Below, one piece after another: positions 32,693 through 45,900 of a stretch of 64,000 bases of DNA. Below the pieces are notes generated by a model. The model saw only the letters and a program-made list of their open reading frames with translations. It made no database searches and was not told the origin of the DNA. Origin of the DNA: Rhabdophis nuchalis (Eukaryota; Chordata; Lepidosauria; Squamata; Natricidae); assembly GCA_039707465.1 (NCBI GenBank), contig CM077645.1, positions 142,098,503 through 142,162,502 of the forward strand, read 5' to 3'. Positions within the stretch are counted from its first letter, which is position 1. The number at the start of each line of letters is the position of its first letter. The translations under genes were made by a program, and so were the position numbers.

Positions 32693-34612
32693 TTTGTCCT
32701 GGTTCGCACCGGATTGGTAGAACTGGTTGGTGAAATTTCCTGATCCGGTGCAAGGAGGTTCCACCGTGGACCTGGAAATAAGTTCTAGAATGCCTGCCCT
32801 GTCTGTCTCCCTGTGCTCAGAAAAGCGCTGTGCATGGAGGTCCCTTATGGGCAGGCAGGCATCCAAAAACCTGCCTGCCAGCAAAGGACTTACCCGGATT
32901 CCCTTTTCTGAGCCGGGGGGGGGGGGGGAGACGGAAGGTAGCTTGTGCTGTCTGTCTCCCCTGTTCAGAAATGTCAGCCCAGGGATGTCCCTTACAGGCG
33001 GTCAGGCATCCTAAAACCTGCCTGCCAGCAAAGGACTTACCCGGATTCACTTTTCGGAGTGGGAGGGGGAGATGTAAGGTAGCTTGCGCCATCTGTCTCC
33101 CCTGCTCAGAAAAGCCAGCCCAGGGATGGTTCCACCGGTGGACCCAGAAGTAAGTTTGCCCCATCCCTGCCAGTGACCCAACGGGAAGGAAAGGAAAAGG
33201 GAAAGAAGCCACCTTTCCTGGACATTGCAGCAGCAGCCCCAAGCATGCTGATCTCGGCATTTTTCACATTGGGGTGTGCTGCAAGAAGGAGTGAGTGAAA
33301 ACCTGTTCTGGATTGCTGGTGGTGGAGGTGCAGGCCCGCAAAGCAAAGCAAGTCTGGGGAAGTCCTTTGCTCCCTCCCTGTTGCAGCACGCCCCAATGTG
33401 AAAAATGCCGAGATCGGCATGCTTGGGGCTGCTGCCACGTCCAGGGAGGCTAAACCAAGGTGCACGCCTCTCCCAGCCATGGCTTTCACGGCTTCCCAGA
33501 GCACCAAGAACCCTGCTCTCCTCGTGACTGCAACAGATGTCCAGAAGTGGCTTTGGGGGCTGTCGGGCTGGAATCCCAAGCCCCATTAGCCCCCAAAACC
33601 ACATCTTGACAAAGAAGCCCACTGGGTTCAGGGACTTCTGCCCCTCATAACGCTCTTTGCAGCTGCTGGAGCTCTGCACAGACCTCTTTGCAGTGCTGGG
33701 AGGAATCCCTCCTCCCCAGAACCAGGTTGTCCAAAGAGGTCTGTCCAGGGCTCCGGCAGCTGCAAAGTGCGGCACGAGGTGCAGAAGTCCCTGAACTTTG
33801 CGGGGCAATGCAGCTCTATCAGTAGTAGTAGTTTCCCCCTTCCTCCACCCAGCTCTCCTCCTCCTCTTTTGCTTAGGCACTCCGCTGGGTTCAGGGACTT
33901 GTGCCCCTTGTGACATGCTTTGCAGCCACCAGAGCCCCTCACAGACCTCTTCAGGGTCAACCTGGTTGGGCAACCTGGTTCGGGGGATTTCCCACCTCCC
34001 CCCAAAATTGCCCGCCCATCTTTCCAGATCTTGCAGCTTTTTCAGGGTTTTCTTTAAAAAAAAAAACACCTCTCCGGACAATCCTGAAAACCTGTGAGGT
34101 TGCTTTGGGAGGGGGCAGCATTTCCCCCTGCCCCCCCTCCCTGGGCACCTGCAGCCTCGGAGCCTGCAGCTTTAAAGTAAGCCTTTGCACAGTAAATAAA
34201 ATCTTTTCATGAACATGAAAAGTTCTTAATTGCTTTTCCTGTGCAAGTTGCTGCAGACTCTGAGGCTGCAGGTGCCTAGGGATGGGGGGGGGGGGATGCT
34301 GCCCATCTGTCCCCTCCCAAAGCAACCTCGGAGGTTTTAAAGATTGTCTGCAGAGGTGTTTTTTAAAAAGAAAATGGTCCTTGGGGGGGGGGATGGGCTG
34401 CGCATGATGAGCCGGTGGCCGGAGCACCCTAAAGCAGCACCAGCCAGCATGTCCCTTAAGAAGAGCCCCAAGGGCAAGGGTGGCAGTGCTGCACCCACCC
34501 ACCCTTGCCCACTGCCCAGCAACATGCATCCACCTCCTTCTTTTCTTCAGCAGGCAGCCCAGGCAGGGGTGTGGGCATGGCCCAGGAGGGAGCCAACTCT
34601 TATTAGCTGTCC
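32693..34612 (+). repeat. GC-rich composite block of tandem and inverted modules, probably a hAT derivative
   Basis: Starts CAGTGGTGGGTTTG, like the hAT at 51963. Modules: (1) a unit of about 155 bp with AACCTGCCTGCCAGCAAAGG and CTGTCTCCCCTG-type blocks, repeated near 32790-33125. (2) An inverted pair at about 33200-33265 and 33365-33445 (CCCCAAGCATGCTGATCTCG and its complement). (3) GGGTTCAGGGACTT repeated near 33625 and 33890, with an inverted copy near 33785. (4) An inverted pair at about 34095-34170 and 34245-34345. The right end and target duplication are not clear. Open frames here, up to 344 codons, are by-products of GC-rich sequence. Confidence 0.6.
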
Positions 34613-34621
34613 AACTCCGAT

Positions 34622-34765
34622 GGACTCTTTTTTTATTGTCTGTATTTATTTTTAGAATGTTGGTTATTGTTTTTACTGTTGCTGTGAGCTGCTAAGAATT
34701 AAGATTCATAAGATGGGCAATCATACATGTCTTATAAATAAATATATACATAAATAAATAGGGGA
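34622..34765 (+). mobile_element. Degenerate LINE 3' tail
   Basis: A TGTTTTTACTGTTGCTGTGAG block, a decayed version of the conserved hairpin region, then TCTTATAAATAAATATATAC with a short TAAA run. Resembles LINE tails elsewhere in the window. Confidence 0.45.
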
Positions 34766-37700
34766 ATGGGTACATTTATTATTAAACAAAATGTAAGTGT
34801 ATCAATTTTAAAATTCAGTGCTTTTAAAATCCAACAGACAATATTTCCTCCTTCTTTTCATGAGAACCTAAAAATCCAACTTTTATTATTGTGATTAAAA
34901 TCAGAGTTCTACTAATAATATATAATTATTGTTGTCATTATTATTTCTGTGAATTAAAAATACTGTTGTTAGGCTATTTTGGTTCAGTTCTTTTACTGTA
35001 TAAAGAAATGAAAGGAAAAATAGCAATTTTTTTTAGCAATGAACGATAGTTTGTGTTTATTAAAATGTATGCCATCTCATACATTTTTCATATTTCAAAA
35101 TTATTATCACATATATAAATTTCATAATACCATTCCATTAAATATACTTCCCAAGTCAGTTTTCTGCACATGTGTGCCCTCCCCCCCTCCAGCCACAGAC
35201 ACACAGTGGCTGAATTTGTCCTCTGTATTAAGTTGAAATTTATTTAATCATAATTTATTGAATAACCCAGGACTGGTTAGTTCACAAAAAACACCAAGTC
35301 ATGAACTATTGTTTATATGTCACAATAGAGAGTTTTATAGCATATATTAAGTAAAAAACTGAAATAACATTAAGGCTTAGTAAGGAAAGTTTCTTACAAA
35401 TGTTAAAGGGGAGCTCCACATCATTAAACTTCATCCTAATGCTAAAAAATGTTCAATATGTAAATAGATAGTAACGAACACACACATAAACACACATTAT
35501 AAAATCAGTAAAAATGGTAAGATCTCATTTGATAATTGTTTTTGAAGTGAAAGCACTTCTAATAACACTCTAATTAAAACACAACAATTATCTTCTGCAA
35601 TTTGATTTCATAAGTTTGTGTGCTATGAAAGGAATATGTGCCTCTTATGGCAATCACATACTGTATCCTACTGGTTTGATTTTGCTAGTATGACAAGTTA
35701 TACCTCAAAGTTAACAAAAGGAACTATGAAATGTATGTAATCTATTTCCTGGTAACACAAACTAACAAGTTGAAAGATATGTATGGCAATGGGGAGAGGT
35801 ATAAAACCTACAGATAGATAGATTCAAAATCAAATTCAAGTTGGAAAATGGAATCTGCCAGTCTTGAATGAATGCAACAGAAAACTCAGTTTTAGTATTT
35901 AAAGATTAAATATAATATGCAATCCTATTTCCTGGAGGAAAAACCAACTTTCCAAAGGCTATTGAAGAACCAAATACAGCCCACAAAACTGGTTATTGGG
36001 ATAAAGCATAGCTAGATATACCCATTTGTGAGTGAATTTAGCCACTCCACAGAATAAATACATAAATAGGAGGCAGGAGGGGAGACAGCATTTATTCGTC
36101 TAAATATTTGAGAGTTCTGAGTCTATCTAATTCAACTTGTCCAGTCACACAAAATAATACACAATGGAAATACTGTTTTTAGTCATACATATTGAGAGAT
36201 CTTTCTATAGATTGGTCTTCAGAAAACTCATCTATTAAGCATGCTCAGAGCTGATTCTGATTGTACGTTTGTGGTATGTATGAGTATGGTTTTCATTTGT
36301 TCTAAATGTGCAGCTATCCCCATTCCCCATATCTGTTTTTCTGAGAACTGGTATCACATCATGTGTTTCAATTAAAGCTACTTGATTGGATATGTTCTTC
36401 TCCATTATTATCTCTGCATCTACTTCTTCTTTTTCCTTCAGGACATCTTGTAAAATATGTGATACGATAGCATCATACATCAGATTTTAATATCCCTGCA
36501 CATTTTAGAAATCAATTTAAGATGTACAAACAGGAATGAGGTATAAAATAAACCCTTAAACGGCCTGGATTATTATTACTATTTTGTTGAGATATAATAC
36601 CTTCACTATCTTCCCATCAATTTCTCACCAAATGTCTGACAGTGAGGAATCAGATTTAGTAAATGTGTCAGGAAAATGTATCACAAAATTCAGCAAGATG
36701 CACAATTTAATTAATATAATTTATTGGAGAGAATGAATATCACAGCTCCTTCCCGGTTCAGCTTTTTTTACAGCAAGGTTCATCCTTGTTCATTCATCTA
36801 CTCAGTCATGAACACAAACCTAAAACTCAGTCTCCAAATATTTGCATGGGTCTGTAAAACCTGATCAGTCATACAAAAGTCACATTAGCAATAGTCCCAA
36901 GGTGAAAGACCTACCCACTGCCAACTATAGGCCATATCTACTTTGCAGAAAAAAAAGAGACTCAAATTAAAAACAGGCCATTAATTGCAAAGCAAGTGTC
37001 AGGCAACTTCATATTCAGATACATATGAAGTAATAGTAAAACAAGTATGCATATTACTTTTTTAAAAAAAAAATATGCACTAAGCAATTTCTTATCTTTA
37101 TTCTGCTGCATGCCACATTGTACTACGTCTGGCAGCACTAGATCCATAAAGGTACTTTAACTAGCACACGTGCTGTCTATCATTGCCTTGTTTTCTATGG
37201 AGTGTACAGGTCTGTGTTCTAATAAAAAGAATGCAACAAGATCCATTATTCCCATCAGCAGACATTTAGACAGAACGGAAATCATGAAATGTTTGGTAGT
37301 GTACCTACATCTTATCTAAAAAACTGCTCAGAAATTCGACTAAAAATTCCTTAAGGAAAAGTTGAATTGTTAAGGTTTGGGTTTTTATCTGTGCACCCTA
37401 TGTGTGTGCATGTATATGTTTCATTTTGCATCTTCCACAGTAAGGGAGAGAGAGAATGAAAAAGAATATCTCTACTGAAGGGAATATGGCGAAAATGCAG
37501 TGATACTGTACTTCCAAAAGTTGCAAATTCCATGTATAATTGGGAAGGAGGATATTTCTATTAAAAAAAACTGTGAAAAAGTTTCACACACGAAGAATAA
37601 AAACGAACTTTCATTTGGTATGATGAAAAGATTTTACTGCAAGCTGTAGTGAAAAAAGAATGGAATCTGTGGAAGAGAATGTATTCTTTTTTTTTTTGAA

Positions 37701-38471
37701 CAAAACTTCTGATATAGATAAATGAGGGAAAGTAATTCATTTGGCCATCTATCTGGAATCAAATATATGTACATCCACTTATTCTTTATTGCCTACTACC
37801 ATATAAAGATATATAGATCGAAGTGATTTCTTCAGGGTGAAGTCCTCTTTTCTTTTCTTACCATATTTTGATAATGAGGAGAACAAATTTGATATATTGG
37901 ACCCTATTCCCCTCCTGGTATTTCAAACAGTGAATCTTGAGACTACAAATGCTGAAGACTAATTTATTATAGCAATATCTAGTCCTACATCTGAAACAAA
38001 ATAGCAGAAAGAGATAATCCAACATTATGCTGAGAAGCTCTATAGTGAAAAATGTTTCACCCTGAAGAATTCATGTAGTGTGATCTTACTAAGATGTAAT
38101 AATTAGACCATAATTAAAGAGTCAAGGTGAGAAAAAGTGTATTTGAATAAGCAGGTGACTAAAATGGAAACCATTTGGCTATCAGTTCTGCATCGCCACA
38201 GAAAAAAATGGTAAACTGTGCAAAATAGTAATAATTTCAGCCTAGAAGAGGTTATTCCAATCCAGAATGTAGTTTGCTCAAGATAATTGAAACATTCATT
38301 ATAGCAAATATTCTGTACATTCTCTACATTATAAATATGTAAGTTTCCTTGTACTATCAGTTTGGGGCATGAAGCTTATAAAATCAAGTATGATTTTATT
38401 GCACAGACATCCTTTCTTATTTTGTAAATTTACAAGATAACATCTGCTTTGTATAGCCCTCTCTGTTTATC
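34766..38471. other. AT-rich DNA, nothing recognised
   Basis: About 3.7 kb of AT-rich sequence without recognisable repeats, RNA genes or coding frames. Confidence 0.5.
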
Positions 38472-39609
38472 TATCATATTTTTCAGAGTATAAGATACAG
38501 TACAAGCAGTGATGGCGAACCTTTTTTGGCTCACATGCCATAAGTGAGGGGAGTGCAGGGGGGTTGTGCACAGGTGTGCCACACCCATAATGCAATGCAC
38601 GACACCCCCCAGTGCGCATGCACGCACTACAAGTGCTCCCCTCCATTTTTTGCATGCTCTTTTTGTCCTCTACAGTCTCCAGAGGTTTTATAGGAGCCTG
38701 GGGAGGGTGAAAACAGCCTCCCCTGGCCCACCGAGGCCCCCTGGAGGCTTCAGCAACCTTCAAGAGAGTTCTCTGAAACCTCCAGAGCGCTCAAAACAAC
38801 GTTCCAAGCAAATTGGAGGTCACTTCCAGTTTGGTCGGAGTGTCGTATTGAGTGCTCTGGAGGTTTCAGGGAAGCTCATGAAGCCTCTGGACAGCTCTTG
38901 GGGGGGGGGGCTCTTTTCACCCTTCCCAGGCTCCTACAAAGCCTCTGGAGCCTGGGGAGGGTGAAAAAGGGCTTCAAAAAAGGGCAAATTCAGCTGCCTA
39001 GTGTGCACATGCGCATTGGCCAGCTGACAGGGCAATGCCTTGTGTGTCCTGACAAATGGCTCCGCGTGCCACCTGTGGCACGCGTGCCATAGGTTCGCCA
39101 TCACGGCAGTAGAGTATAAGATGTAGCAAGGTTTTGAAGAGGAAAAATTTTGTTAAAAGTTTTTGCACTCTGCAAACCTCCCAAAAACGCCCCGTTTTTC
39201 ATGAAAATGGGCCCTTTATTTCCCAAAAAGGGCATGAATAGCTGTTAGGAGGCTTGTAGGGTGCTCCTGGGGGGTGGAGTGGGCAAAAATGAGCAAAACA
39301 TGGCCCATTTTTCTCAAAAATGGGCCTGTTTTTTGTCAAAAATAAGGGCATTGATAGTGTTTAGGAAGTTTATAGAGTGCTGCTGAGGGCTGGGGGGGGG
39401 CAAAAACAGGCTGTTTTTTGCTCATTTATGCCCTCCCAAGCCCCAGGAGCTCCCTGAAAGCCTCCTAAAAGCTATGCACGGCTATGTTGGTGAAGGGGGT
39501 GGAGTTTCGGGAGACCAAAATTGCTGTATTCAATGTATAAGATGCACCCACATTTTCAGCCTCTTTTTTGAGGGAAAAAGATGCATCTTATACTATGAAA
39601 AATACAGTA
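38472..39609. mobile_element. TIR element, TACCGTATTTTTCGGAG family, copy 1, with nested hAT
   Basis: Ends TATCATATTTTTCAGAGTAT and ATACTATGAAAAATACAGTA are decayed versions of the clearer inverted ends at 41873 and 53146, with TA at each border. The interior has ATGGGCCCTTTATTTCCCAA-like and GCTCCTGGGGGGTGG-like blocks shared with copies 2 and 3, and lacks their GGTA minisatellite. A hAT element interrupts it at 38507-39106. Superfamily unassigned; TA borders would fit Tc1/mariner-type insertion. Confidence 0.75.
38507..39106 (+). mobile_element. hAT element (CAGTGATGGCGAACC family), copy 3
   Basis: Starts CAGTGATGGCGAACC and ends GGTTCGCCATCACGG, nested within the TIR element. Flanks AGTACAAG and CAGTAGAG are related but not identical. 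The interior has CTCCCCAGGCTCC-type inverted blocks and an AATTGGAGGTCACTTCCAG-like module as in copy 2. Confidence 0.85.
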
Positions 39610-40923
39610 CCTTTTGGTGAATTTTTCCCCTTAAAAGACAAATAATCTGTTAAGGAGAAAATGATTGGCTAAGAGACAATTGTTTTTGAAAACAACAGGA
39701 ATATTCCTTGAAAAACATTTATTAGAAATGAGGAGCAAAACCATTTGGCTTCCATTTTCATAAGAATTTGCCCAACCTATACATCTGAACATATGTTCAA
39801 ATCATTAATTTGATTAATTATTAACTGCTAATTGTCTCGAGATTTTCTTGCAATTATTTTATTCTTTTACTACATTTAATTGTATATTTATGTAGTTGTT
39901 TTCTTGTGTTTTCTCTCAACCAGAAAAAAATGATGATCTAGTTTTTTTTATTTATTTATGTGCCAAAACCATAATTTTCAGAATTTTACAATGAAATTCA
40001 TTATTTAGGAGGTGCACAGAAAGTTATGTTTTAAGGAGAAAATATACCCATAGTCACATATACAGTACAAATAGATATGAGGAAAATACAGACAAATATA
40101 CATTCTTGTAGAGGACATTATTTTAGCAATTCTTAGCTAACTTTGAATAATATGGTTTGGAGAGGATGAGAAAAAATACTTTCAGTTTCATAAACTTTAT
40201 ATTAGCCCATCAAAGTAGTCCAATCAAGAACACTCAACTATGAATGTTAACTCTATATTTATTTTTGTAATTTGTTAAGGTTACATTAACAGAATCATGC
40301 ATATCTGAAAGTATTTTTCCCTCCTTTTCTTTTATTCTCTGCAAAACTAGAGAGGCTCCTTCTGAAATTCTTCCCACATCCCCTCTCCTTTTGTGGACTG
40401 AGATATCTTTTACATGATGGTCCAGTCTGCAACTTTTCCTCCTGTCTTCTAATGTCTCTCCAACACACCATTATAATATACTATATCAGAATAAAGTAGG
40501 GGTAAGCCTCTTCCCTGGATGAACAAGCCAGCAGAAATCAAGTTCAACCTGAAGGAGGTTTTATTGTGTTCATACTTGGAGAAGAGCTTAATCGTGTATG
40601 TTAGGAGAAGTGCACACAAACACCCATGAAAATACAGTAAATAGTCTTAGAGTTTGCACATCTATAAACTGAAATAGAGGATAAATAAAAAAGGATTTCT
40701 GTCCAAAAGGAGCATTCTGATTTGCCTATTTTATTTTTATTTAGAGAACAAAGTTGGTACTTTCTTCTTCGTTTTAATTTATGAGTTGCTACTGAGGCTA
40801 TGTTACTAAATATATGACTAAAGATCTTTTACCCAACACTACAAGCCTCCTCTTTACCTAGAAGTTTACACAAACATACACACGCACATATATATACTGC
40901 AGGATGAAGGCCTCTTCCATATT
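39610..40923. other. AT-rich DNA, nothing recognised
   Basis: No repeat or coding signal recognised. Confidence 0.5.
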
Positions 40924-41150
40924 GTCACATTCTGAGCATGCTCACCACGATTCTGTATTTGGCGGGAAACAGCTAGCAGCTGATTGGCTAGCCATCTGAT
41001 AGCTCGGTATAAAAGGGAGCCGTCAGACAGAAGCCTCAGCTGTTGCCTGTCCCCGAGCCGGTTCTTCTTTTAGCTTGTTAATGTTATAGGGAATAAACTT
41101 GTTAGCCTTTATTCCTGTCTGCGCCTCAGTTATTCTGGCAACCACCCACA
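40924..41150 (+). mobile_element. Probable solo LTR with promoter and poly(A) signal
   Basis: From TGTCACATTCTGAGCATGCT to ACCACCCACA, thus TG...CA ended. It contains a CCAAT-type GATTGG (40982), a TATA box (TATAAAAG, 41008-41015) about 80 bp before AATAAA (41092-41097), and a CCTTTATTCCTGTCTGCGCC-like U5. This is the order U3-R-U5. No second LTR, primer-binding site or clear target duplication was found, so the family is unknown. Confidence 0.5.
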
Positions 41151-41159
41151 CTTCTCAGT

Positions 41160-41460
41160 ACAGAACACACATTTCCAACCAGTATGGTCTGAGCTTTCTG
41201 TTGCCAATTGGGTGGCAATACTTGCTGATGTTGGTAAGTGGAATCCATACAATGACTCCACTTGCCACGAGTTCTTCTTGCTATGTGACCAGCCCATTTA
41301 TATTTCAGTTATTTTACTCTCTTGATAATATTGTATCCTTTTGTTTGTTCTCTAATTCATGTGCAATTCTTTCCATCTTGTATTGTGAGCAGAGCACATA
41401 TCTTTCCATGACTTTTGCACCATTCATAGCTTTTGTGCAAATTGTGAGATTAGTGCCCAT
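41160..41460 (-). pseudogene. LINE ORF C-terminal scrap (KWAGHIAR motif)
   Basis: On the minus strand near 41285-41320 the sequence encodes LKYKWAGHIARR, the conserved W-A-G-H-x-A-R motif near the C-terminus of several LINE endonuclease/RT proteins. A degraded GNRK-x-RPYW region follows, where a GRPPTRW-type motif is expected. No open frame remains. Confidence 0.4.
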
Positions 41461-41872
41461 ATTTCACCAGCTAACATAGTGTCCATGTTAGACCCGGTGG
41501 CACATACTGATTGCAAACTTTTCTCTTCAGGCATAGGGGAAGGTTGTTCTTGAAAATTATGCTTAGTTTGCCAAATGTCTGCCAACCTCATGTAACACAT
41601 CGTTTAATTTCCTTTATTGTATCACCATCTATTGAGATCCATTGGACAAGGTGTGTGTCTGTGTGTGTCTCTGTGTGTGTGTGTCTAAAATCATGGGATA
41701 AAATGTATCACTATTTTTATGAATGATCAGGTTAGACTTGGATTTGTTTCCACTTTTGATAACTTATGAAATTTTCAAATGAGTTCATGTTATAGTCCTC
41801 AAAATCTATTAAAGATGCAGGACGATGGGGGCAGGGGTGTTTTGTACACTGTTTGCTAAGTGTCAAGAAGAG

Positions 41873-42938
41873 TACCGTATTTTTCAGAGTATAAGACGCA
41901 TCGGAGTACAAGACGCACCCAGGTTTTGAAGAGAGGGAGAGAAAGAGAGAGAAATACAGTAGGTAGGTAGGGATAGAGAGAGAGTAGGTAGGTAGGCAAG
42001 TAGGTAGAAGGGGAGAGAAAGAGAGAGAGGAAATACAGTAGGTAGGTAGGTAGGTAGGTAGGTAGGTAGGTAGGGAGATAGAGTGTGTAGTTAGGTAGGT
42101 AGGTAGGTAGGTAGATAAAGGATAGAGAGAGAGAGAGAAATACAGTAGGTAGTTAAGTAGGGAGAGAGAGTGTGTAGATAGATAAGTAGGTAGAGGATAG
42201 AGAGAGAGAAATAGAGAGAGAGAAATACAGTACATAGGTAGGGGGAGAGAGAGTAGGTAGATAGGTAGATAGAGGGGAGAGAGAGAGAAATAGGTAGGTA
42301 GAGGGAGAGAGTGTAGGTAGGTAGGTAGGTAGGTAGGTAGATGTTTCCAGGTGTATTTACCCATGTGCTGGAGAAGGAAATCACTGACCACCTTTGGAAC
42401 AAATCTTTTTTCTGCAGGCACAGTACTTGACCGACATAATTCTTATCAATCACTCTAACTAAACAGCTTTCTAAAGGGGGGGGGACCTTTTTGCACTGTG
42501 CAAACCTCCCCAAAACGGCCCGTTTTTCACAAAAATGAGCCCTTTATTCAAATAAAAGGCATGAATAGCCTTGAGGGGCTTGCAGAGTGCTCCTGGGGGG
42601 GTGGGCCCCCCGAAAACAAGGAAAAATGGCCCGGTTATTTTGTGAAAACAGGCTGTTTTTTAGTCAAAAAATAGCATGCATAACCTTATGGAGGCTTATA
42701 GAGTGCTGCTGGCGGCTGGGGTGGGGGCAAAAATGCCCAGGATTTTGCTCGTTTCTGCCCTCCCCAGCCCCCAGGAGTTCTCTGGAAGCCTCCATAAGGG
42801 TATGTGCACGGCCATTTTGGTGAAGGGGCGGGTTTTCAGGAGGCAAAAAATGCTGTATTCGATGTATAAGACGCACCCAGATTTTCAGCCTCTTTTTAGA
42901 GGAAAAAAGGTGCGTCTTATACTCCGAAAAATATGGTA
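41873..42938. mobile_element. TIR element, TACCGTATTTTTCGGAG family, copy 2
   Basis: Ends TACCGTATTTTTCAGAGTAT and ATACTCCGAAAAATATGGTA form a clear inverted repeat, continuing into AAGACGCACC / GGTGCGTCTT. Interior: GGTA minisatellite (41940-42340), a GGTGTATTTACCCATG region, then non-coding blocks with CCCTTTATTCAAATAAAAGG and GCTCCTGGGGGGGTG. No transposase. Confidence 0.88.
41940..42340 (+). repeat. GGTA / GAGAGAGAAATACAGTAGG minisatellite inside TIR copy 2
   Basis: Irregular units of roughly 50-70 bp. Each has a GAGAGAGAAATACAGTAGG block and a GTAGGTAGGTAG run, with 4-bp slippage and single-base changes. Confidence 0.9.
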
Positions 42939-45900
42939 CATCTTTTTAATGATCACTGATTAGGAAAAAAAAATACATTATGTAATAAAATATACATAGC
43001 TTGAATAGAGATGTATTACATTTGCAATTAAGTTTGCGCAATGCCTGCATTAGAATATTTGGGGGGCCAGTGAAAAGTCTTTTCACAGGGGTCTTTGAAG
43101 TGCTATAATTTGTGCGACACAATGAATTCCATCCCTACCAAATGGAAAATATCTAACATGCCATCTCTAGTCCATAGATACAATCTAGAAATGGCTTTTT
43201 ACTTCATTCTATGTACATAAACTGATCAGATCTTAAGTTTCAGAGTTGAAAGTGCAATATGGCAGCAGATATTCATGATGTAACATTAATGGATAAATTT
43301 TCCCTCCCTTGGGAAATGCTTGCATAAAACAACAAATAAACCTCCATGAAGTGTAACATATATACAGTATTTTTCAATTTATTAAATTTCCCAAAATGTT
43401 CTGCATCTGAAACTTTAAGTCTTGGGCAACATGCTGTTGGAGGTACAGGACAACCTTTACTGTATCAGTTACTTCCTATAAATCCATTCATTCTTGCTGT
43501 CTGCAAGAATGTCTGATTTTACCCCAGGTTACACTGGAAGCAGCATAGTACCAGTGAATACAACAATAAAAATATAGTTAAAGAAAATAGATAGATGATA
43601 GATGGATGGGTGGGTGGGTGGGAAGACAGGCATTCAGACAGACAAATAAATAATCAGTTTTTTTCAAAAGAGGCTTGTTAAAGCTTTGATAATTTCTGTG
43701 AGAAAGCACAAAAATAATGGGGGGAAAAATTAAGTCCAGAACATTATTTGAAGAAACTAAAGAGCAACATTATTAAAAGCAAAAAGAAAGAATATAAAGT
43801 TGGTTTATATGATCAAGGTTAAAATAGATATGTTGTTATCTCTGGTAACCTTTAATGGACTTTTGCTGATCAGGATAAAATTTCACTGGAGAGAGTGGGG
43901 AAGTAAAAGGAGGGAGGGAGGGAGGGAGGGAGGGAGGGAAGGAAGGAAGGAAGGAAGGAAGGAAGGAAGGAAGGACGGAAGGAAGGAAGGAAGGAAGGAG
44001 TAATATTAATTTTTGTAGGTGCTCATAGTCAGGATAGACTGGGGCAGTGTAAATATAGTAAAAGAAACCAAATAAAATAAATTAAAAGGAAGGGAAATCT
44101 CTGACATTCACTGCCAGCTTCCCACAAGAAAATTTAATAGGTAAGTCAAAAGGAAGTTTTAAGTAAGTCCTACTCCAACTGATTGTTTTTTCTGTTTAAT
44201 GTCTCTGAAACAATGACCTGATGGGGCACTGGTTGTCTAATGTGTTACAAAATTCTAAATGAATTTATCACAATTGGAGAATCAATTTTACTTTCAGACT
44301 TCACAGTTAATACCAATTGTTCACACCTGCAAACTTTCTTGATTACCATTTCTTCATCTTTGCTAGGCGTAACTCTTAATTATGATTGGGTGAAAGGAAA
44401 ATGAAACTTAAGAAAGTGAAAATCAGACAGATCGACTGAAGCTACACATTGCATAATGCCAGGGTTAATTTTAAACACAATTTGCCAATAAAAGCCTTGA
44501 AGCTTATTCCATACTTAGTATTAAGCCATGCACCATTGTTTCCAAAATTAAAGCTTCATTGATTACATTAAATCAAATCAAACCAAACCAACCTGTTGTA
44601 TCATTTAGTCGAATGTGCAAAACCCAGGCAATGTGCGAAGTGTTGATGTCACCTACTTTATTATAACTACATCAACTGATGGCATATTAGCCCTCACGTG
44701 TTTGTTCAGAGGCAATTTAGTCCTTGAACTAACACAAGTTTCTCATTCTGTCTAGAAACTAAGCTAATTGAAGCTTTTTTTCTCACAAGCTAATTTTGGT
44801 CTGGGGAAGATTTTTGTCAAGATCAGCAGCAGGAGAAAGTTAAATCTCCCTATTCTGCATACTGTATATCCAATTCAACACAAATGTTCTCTAAATGTAT
44901 CTTTTTTTAAAAATAATTCTCATAGAAAGCCTCTTGTAATTAAGCCTCTAGAGTTCACATATGAGCATAAATGCATGAGCACAACAATACAAAACAAAAA
45001 TAAACAAAACTCATCTGCTCAATTTCAATCCTAGAGACGAACTGAGGGCTGAATCCAACAGTAACAGAGTGCATGGTTATACATAGGAAAACATTTTAAT
45101 CAGACAAAATTGGGGCAGCTGTTTGTCTGAAAAGCAGGAGTCTTGAAAGTATATAGGAGCAGTGATGTATCATCATGTAGCATTGGTAAATATCAGTAAA
45201 AAAAATCTAGTTAGCTAAAGTTCAAGAGAAGTTAATTTATAAAATATGAAGGGAAGAAAAAGGAGGAAAGAAAAATGTTCTTGTTCCAAAAAAGACCTGC
45301 CACAACGCCTCTGATCATTGCTGTGATATGTGCAGTTTATCACTTACAATTGTGAACTATCTGGAGAAAATGTGACTAGAGATGTTTCATAGCACTGTGA
45401 TAACATTTAATCATTCTTCCAGGCTGCAAAGATACTGACATGAAGTTACGGATTAAATAACACTAAATTGTTTTAGCATTATATTTTCATCAGTAGAACA
45501 TTTGTTTTCTGAATCATATAAATGAGGTTAAGCAGTCTTCTCCAGTCTGGTGCCTTTCCAATGCATTGGGAGTTCAAATACCTGCATTCCTGTTCAAAAA
45601 ACCCAACAACCAAATGGACTGGAAATTTTAGAATTTGTAAAAGGAAATAGAATGCATTACTCTACATCTGATTCAAACTATTGATAACTCAACATTTTTA
45701 TCTAATTCAATTAGATAATTTGAATTGATAATTTGATTTGGATTTATGTGAATTAATTGTTATCATGGCTCTGGTAAGTAAATTATATAATTATGTCATT
45801 TACTAAAGCATAAATGCCATTCCAGTTCAAAACCAATGTTCAGTTCAACAACCTATCTCAGGGTGGGTAGTATAGGCGCAGCTGTGAGTTGGAAAAAGTT

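Noticed and set aside
33047..34081. 344-codon open frame on the minus strand
   Set aside because: Lies wholly in the GC-rich repeat block, spans inverted modules and has no domain; stop codons are rare in such composition.
41732..42421. 229-codon open frame with Pro-Thr-Tyr-Leu repeats
   Set aside because: Antisense translation of the GGTA minisatellite; same for 2489-2788 and 53126-53599.
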